From an uncultured Lachnospiraceae bacterium (lineage in GTDB: Bacteria; Bacillota; Clostridia; Lachnospirales; Lachnospiraceae), in assembly GCA_905236615.1 (NCBI GenBank), contig CAJORC010000023.1:1-9109 (forward strand): 9,109 nucleotides of DNA, read 5' to 3'. Below are positions 6,491 to 9,109 of the stretch, in pieces (positions within the stretch are counted from its first letter, which is position 1; the number at the start of each line of letters is the position of its first letter). The position numbers were made by a program, and so were the translations under genes. The notes below the pieces were generated by a model. The model was not told the origin of the DNA, made no database searches, and worked only from the letters and a program-made list of their open reading frames with translations.

Positions 6491-7576
6491 ATGGCAAAAG
6501 TTATAGTAGGATTGTCGGGAGGCGTTGACAGTGCAGTTGCGGCGCTTCTCTTAAAAGAACAGGGCTACGAAGTGATCGGAGTCACGCTCCGAACCTGGGT
6601 TGGTGAAGACGGCGAAGACAGCCGCTGCTGTGAGATCGATGATGCACGCCGTGTCGCATGGAAGCTTGATATTCCTTATCATGTTTTCAACTGTGTGGAA
6701 GAATTCAAAGAAAAGGTAACAGATCCTTTCGTAAGGGAATACCTTGCTGGACGTACCCCGAACCCCTGCGTCGGATGCAACAGGGATATAAAGTGGTCGC
6801 GTATGCTCCATTATGCTGAAATGCTCGAAGCAGATTACATCGCCACAGGTCATTATGCAAATATTGTTCAGACCGAAGATGGAAGATACACGGTTAAGAA
6901 GGCTCTGCATGCGGAAAAAGACCAGACCTATATGCTCTATAAACTCTCGCAGGAGCAGCTTAAACATACACTCATGCCCCTTGGAAACCTGAAGAAAAGT
7001 GAAGTAAGGGAACTTGCGGCAAAGGCCGGACTCCCAATAGCAGATAAGGCCGATTCTCAGGAAATATGCTTTGTGACAGAGGATAATTATTCTGATTTTA
7101 TAAAAAAGAATGCAAAAAGCGAAATACCGGGTGAAGGTCTTTTCGTTGACGAAGAAGGCAAAGAACTCGGAAAGCACAAGGGGATAATCCATTACACGGT
7201 CGGCCAGCGGAAAGGTCTGGGGCTCGCCATGGGCGTACCCGTTTTTGTAAAGGAGATAGATCCGCTAAATAACAGAGTTGTAATTTCCGGCAACGATGCT
7301 CTTTTCAGCAGGAAAGTCATCTGTGACGACCTGAATTTCTTAAGTATAGAAGATCTGGAGATCGGCAGTTCTATCAGGGCTTATGCCAAGATAAGATACC
7401 ATCACAAACCACAGAGTGCAGTTCTCACCCGTATTAACGAAAAGGAACTTTGCATAGATTTTGATGAAGCGGTCAGAGCCGCAACTCCGGGACAGTCAAC
7501 AGTCTTTTATGATGATAAAGACAGGCTTATCGGAGGCGGTGTTATAAAAGGAGGCATAGAAAATGGAGAAAGATAA
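6491..7576 (+). CDS. mnmA: tRNA-specific 2-thiouridylase MnmA
   Basis: MnmA adenylates U34 of tRNA-Lys, -Glu and -Gln and inserts sulfur relayed from a cysteine desulfurase, giving the 2-thiouridine of mnm5s2U-type wobble bases; it is cytoplasmic. The 361-residue length is normal. The ATP pyrophosphatase loop SGGVDS is at 9-14, the nucleophilic Cys is Cys96 in NPCVGCNRDIKW, and the second catalytic Cys is Cys193 in SQEICFV. GHYANI, DQTYMLY and HYTVGQRKGLG are typical family blocks, followed by the C-terminal beta-barrel. In-frame ATGs at 6455 and 6476 would add 12 or 5 residues; I chose 6491 because MAKVIVGLSGG is where the family begins and because the likely promoter overlaps 6455. The ribosome site is weak (AAAGGA at 6471-6476, with a long spacer), so the start is less sure than the identity. 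The stop overlaps the fumC start by 14 nt. Confidence 0.96.
   Translation: MAKVIVGLSGGVDSAVAALLLKEQGYEVIGVTLRTWVGEDGEDSRCCEIDDARRVAWKLDIPYHVFNCVEEFKEKVTDPFVREYLAGRTPNPCVGCNRDIKWSRMLHYAEMLEADYIATGHYANIVQTEDGRYTVKKALHAEKDQTYMLYKLSQEQLKHTLMPLGNLKKSEVRELAAKAGLPIADKADSQEICFVTEDNYSDFIKKNAKSEIPGEGLFVDEEGKELGKHKGIIHYTVGQRKGLGLAMGVPVFVKEIDPLNNRVVISGNDALFSRKVICDDLNFLSIEDLEIGSSIRAYAKIRYHHKPQSAVLTRINEKELCIDFDEAVRAATPGQSTVFYDDKDRLIGGGVIKGGIENGER
7547..7554 (+). promoter_or_regulatory. Ribosome binding site of fumC inside the mnmA 3' end
   Basis: AAAGGAGG, a near-perfect anti-16S match, lies eight bases before the ATG at 7563 and within the mnmA coding sequence. It fixes the fumC start and indicates that translation of the two genes is coupled. 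Confidence 0.85.
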
Positions 7577-8960
7577 TAAGACAGCTGAATACCGTATCGA
7601 GCATGATTCCATGGGAGAAATGCGGGTTCCCGCGGATAAATACTGGGGCGCACAGACAGAGCGGAGCCGCGGAAATTTCCTTATCGGAGTCGGTCAGGAA
7701 ACCATGCCGAAGGAAATCATTTCAGCATTTGCTATTCTGAAAAAAGCTGCAGCTGCTGTCAATAACGGACTTGTTCCCGAACGCATGACTGATGAGAAAT
7801 CTTCTGTTATCGGGGAAGTCTGTGACGAGATCCTTGCAGGCAGACTCTGGGATAATTTTCCTCTGGTTGTCTGGCAGACCGGATCAGGCACACAGTCAAA
7901 CATGAACGTCAACGAAGTTATAGCAGGCCGCGGAAATGAGATCGCAGGGAAAAAGCTTCTTCATCCGAATGATGACGTAAACATGAGTCAGTCTTCAAAC
8001 GACACTTTCCCTACAGCACTGCATATCGCGGCAGTCATGATGCTCGTTCAGAAGCTTCTTCCTGCTGCGGAAGAGCTTGCATCAGAATTAAAAAGGCTTG
8101 AGGATAATAATCAGGGTATCGTAAAAACCGGAAGAACCCATCTGCAGGACGCCGTTCCGATCTCCTTCTCCCAGGAAGTCAGCGGATGGAGAAATTCAAT
8201 CGAAAAGGATATCGAACTCATAAAAATGAGTGTCAGTCCCCTTATGGAACTTGCACTTGGCGGTACTGCCGTAGGTACGGGACTTAATGCCCCAAAAGAT
8301 TTTGATAAATATGTGGCTGCAAAGATCGCAGAATTAACTGAGATTGATTTCATAACAGCCGATAACAAATTCCATGCACTGACTTCCCGCGACGAACTCG
8401 TATTTGCGCATGGTGCGGTAAAGGCTCTCGCTGCTGACATGATGAAGATCGCAAACGACGTACGCTGGCTTTCATCCGGTCCCCGCTGCGGTCTCGGAGA
8501 GATAAGCATACCGGAAAACGAACCCGGAAGTTCAATAATGCCCGGCAAGGTAAATCCCACACAGTGTGAACAGGTTACAATGGTTGCGGTACAGGTTATG
8601 GGAAATGATACTGCCGTTTCAATCGCTGCATCCCAGGGTAATTTTGAACTGAATGTATTCCTTCCCGTTATAGCCTATAACTTTACCCAGTCGGTCCGCC
8701 TTCTTTCCGAATCGATCGTTTCATTTACAAGGAACTGCGTTATCGGTATCGTTCCCATTAGAAAGAAAATGCACGAAAACCTGCATAGATCACTTATGCT
8801 CGTAACGGCACTCAATCCCTACATCGGATATGAGAATGCTGCAAAGTGCGCACACAAGGCTTTCGGGGACAATATCTCACTCCGTGAGGCCTGTGTTGAA
8901 TTAGGCTTCCTCACAGAAGAAAAATTTGATGAAGTTTTCCATCCGGAAGAGATGGTATAA
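7563..8960 (+). CDS. fumC: Class II fumarate hydratase
   Basis: The enzyme reversibly hydrates fumarate to L-malate as a homotetramer without an iron-sulfur cluster. The protein has 465 residues, normal for FumC. Superfamily motifs are in place: TGSGTQSNMNVNEVI (106-120), SQSSNDTFPTA (142-152), TGRTHLQDAVP with the catalytic-site His193 (189-199), and the fumarase/aspartase signature GSSIMPGKVNP (322-332) with the mobile active-site serine loop and Lys329. GTQSNMN and GRTHLQ separate it from aspartate ammonia-lyase, which has GTSTNMN and GRTQLQ. It overlaps mnmA by 14 nt and has its own strong ribosome site, so the two are probably co-transcribed. In a fermentative anaerobe it would serve the reductive arm of the TCA pathway or aspartate/fumarate recycling; that role is inferred. 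No frameshift or missing catalytic block is seen. Confidence 0.97.
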   Translation: MEKDNKTAEYRIEHDSMGEMRVPADKYWGAQTERSRGNFLIGVGQETMPKEIISAFAILKKAAAAVNNGLVPERMTDEKSSVIGEVCDEILAGRLWDNFPLVVWQTGSGTQSNMNVNEVIAGRGNEIAGKKLLHPNDDVNMSQSSNDTFPTALHIAAVMMLVQKLLPAAEELASELKRLEDNNQGIVKTGRTHLQDAVPISFSQEVSGWRNSIEKDIELIKMSVSPLMELALGGTAVGTGLNAPKDFDKYVAAKIAELTEIDFITADNKFHALTSRDELVFAHGAVKALAADMMKIANDVRWLSSGPRCGLGEISIPENEPGSSIMPGKVNPTQCEQVTMVAVQVMGNDTAVSIAASQGNFELNVFLPVIAYNFTQSVRLLSESIVSFTRNCVIGIVPIRKKMHENLHRSLMLVTALNPYIGYENAAKCAHKAFGDNISLREACVELGFLTEEKFDEVFHPEEMV

Positions 8961-9037
8961 AAATAGCTCTGAAACAAAACCATATCTCCCTAATCAGGTA
9001 CTAATATCTGTACAATAATCATTTATGGAGCCTTTTT

Positions 9038-9101
9038 TGTCGCCGGATGCCAAAGCGTCAGCTTTGAGCAACGGCGTTACAAAAACGGACATCCGGCAAC
9101 A
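9038..9101. other. Three-way-junction-like structured element (candidate RNA or palindromic repeat)
   Basis: The 149 bases after fumC hold no gene that I can see. Within them, TGTCGCCGGATG (9038-9049) pairs with CATCCGGCAACA (9090-9101) at 11 of 12 positions (one C-A mismatch). Inside are two hairpins: CAAAGC-GTCA-GCTTTG (9051-9066) and CGTT-ACAAA-AACG (9075-9087), separated by AGCAACGG. A T6 run (9033-9038) precedes rather than follows the stem, so it is not a plain terminator for fumC. I do not recognise a known riboswitch consensus. A small repeat element is an equal alternative. Confidence 0.4.
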
Positions 9102-9109
9102 TTTAGTCA

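Noticed and set aside
6551..7192. Minus-strand 213-codon open frame
   Set aside because: Antisense to mnmA, which has full catalytic motifs. No recognisable domain and Cys/Phe-rich shadow composition.
8111..8560. Minus-strand 149-codon open frame
   Set aside because: Antisense to the conserved core of fumC; no independent support.
7563..8960. Aspartate ammonia-lyase instead of fumarase
   Set aside because: GTQSNMN and GRTHLQDAVP are the fumarase versions of the shared motifs.
9042..9097. Intrinsic terminator of mnmA-fumC
   Set aside because: The T-run is upstream of the stem on the plus strand, and no T-run follows on either strand.
1..9109. CRISPR array, tRNA/rRNA genes, insertion sequence or prophage genes
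   Set aside because: No regularly spaced repeats, no RNA-gene signatures and no transposase or integrase frames were seen.

Overview
The window reads as chromosomal DNA of a low-to-moderate-GC anaerobic Firmicute, most likely a Lachnospiraceae member (Butyrivibrio/Pseudobutyrivibrio-like). This rests on a bacterial V-type ATPase next to a DUF402 protein, GGAGG-type ribosome sites, the style of the MnmA protein (NPC-VGC and SQEICFV motifs), and a hybrid histidine kinase whose architecture is typical of that family. The placement is inferred from protein style; no 16S rRNA or other taxonomic marker is present.

Left end (1-2083). The 3' part of a V-type ATPase subunit D gene enters from the left edge. 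It is followed by a long imperfect inverted repeat and then a complete DUF402-family gene (699-1181). A small membrane-anchored protein of unknown function (1178-1723, minus strand) converges on it, and the two stop codons overlap in the same TTAA. Beyond it, a plus-strand reading frame (1761-2075) ends in a second, diverged copy of the DUF402 C-terminal tail. The codon differences between the two tails are mostly synonymous, so the second copy was under protein-level selection for much of its history.

Centre (2084-6326, minus strand). Two adjacent signalling genes form a probable operon transcribed from a promoter near 6375. The first encodes a polytopic membrane protein with a Cache-like extracytoplasmic region, a HAMP-like linker and an intact HD-GYP domain, so it is a probable cyclic-di-GMP phosphodiesterase. 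The second encodes a membrane-anchored protein with the layout HisKA-HATPase-REC-HPt-like-REC. In it the phospho-accepting histidine of the kinase core is Gln, the histidine of the HPt-like domain is Arg, and the G2 ATP-lid motif is damaged, while both receiver domains keep their key residues. This is the most unusual content of the window: a hybrid kinase without either of its histidines, paired with a cyclic-di-GMP-degrading enzyme.

Right end (6327-9109). A divergent promoter region separates the signalling operon from mnmA (tRNA 2-thiouridylase) and fumC (class II fumarase). These two overlap by 14 nt and look translationally coupled. After fumC, a compact sequence (9038-9101) can fold into a three-way junction with a 12-position closing stem; it is a candidate structured RNA or small palindromic repeat.
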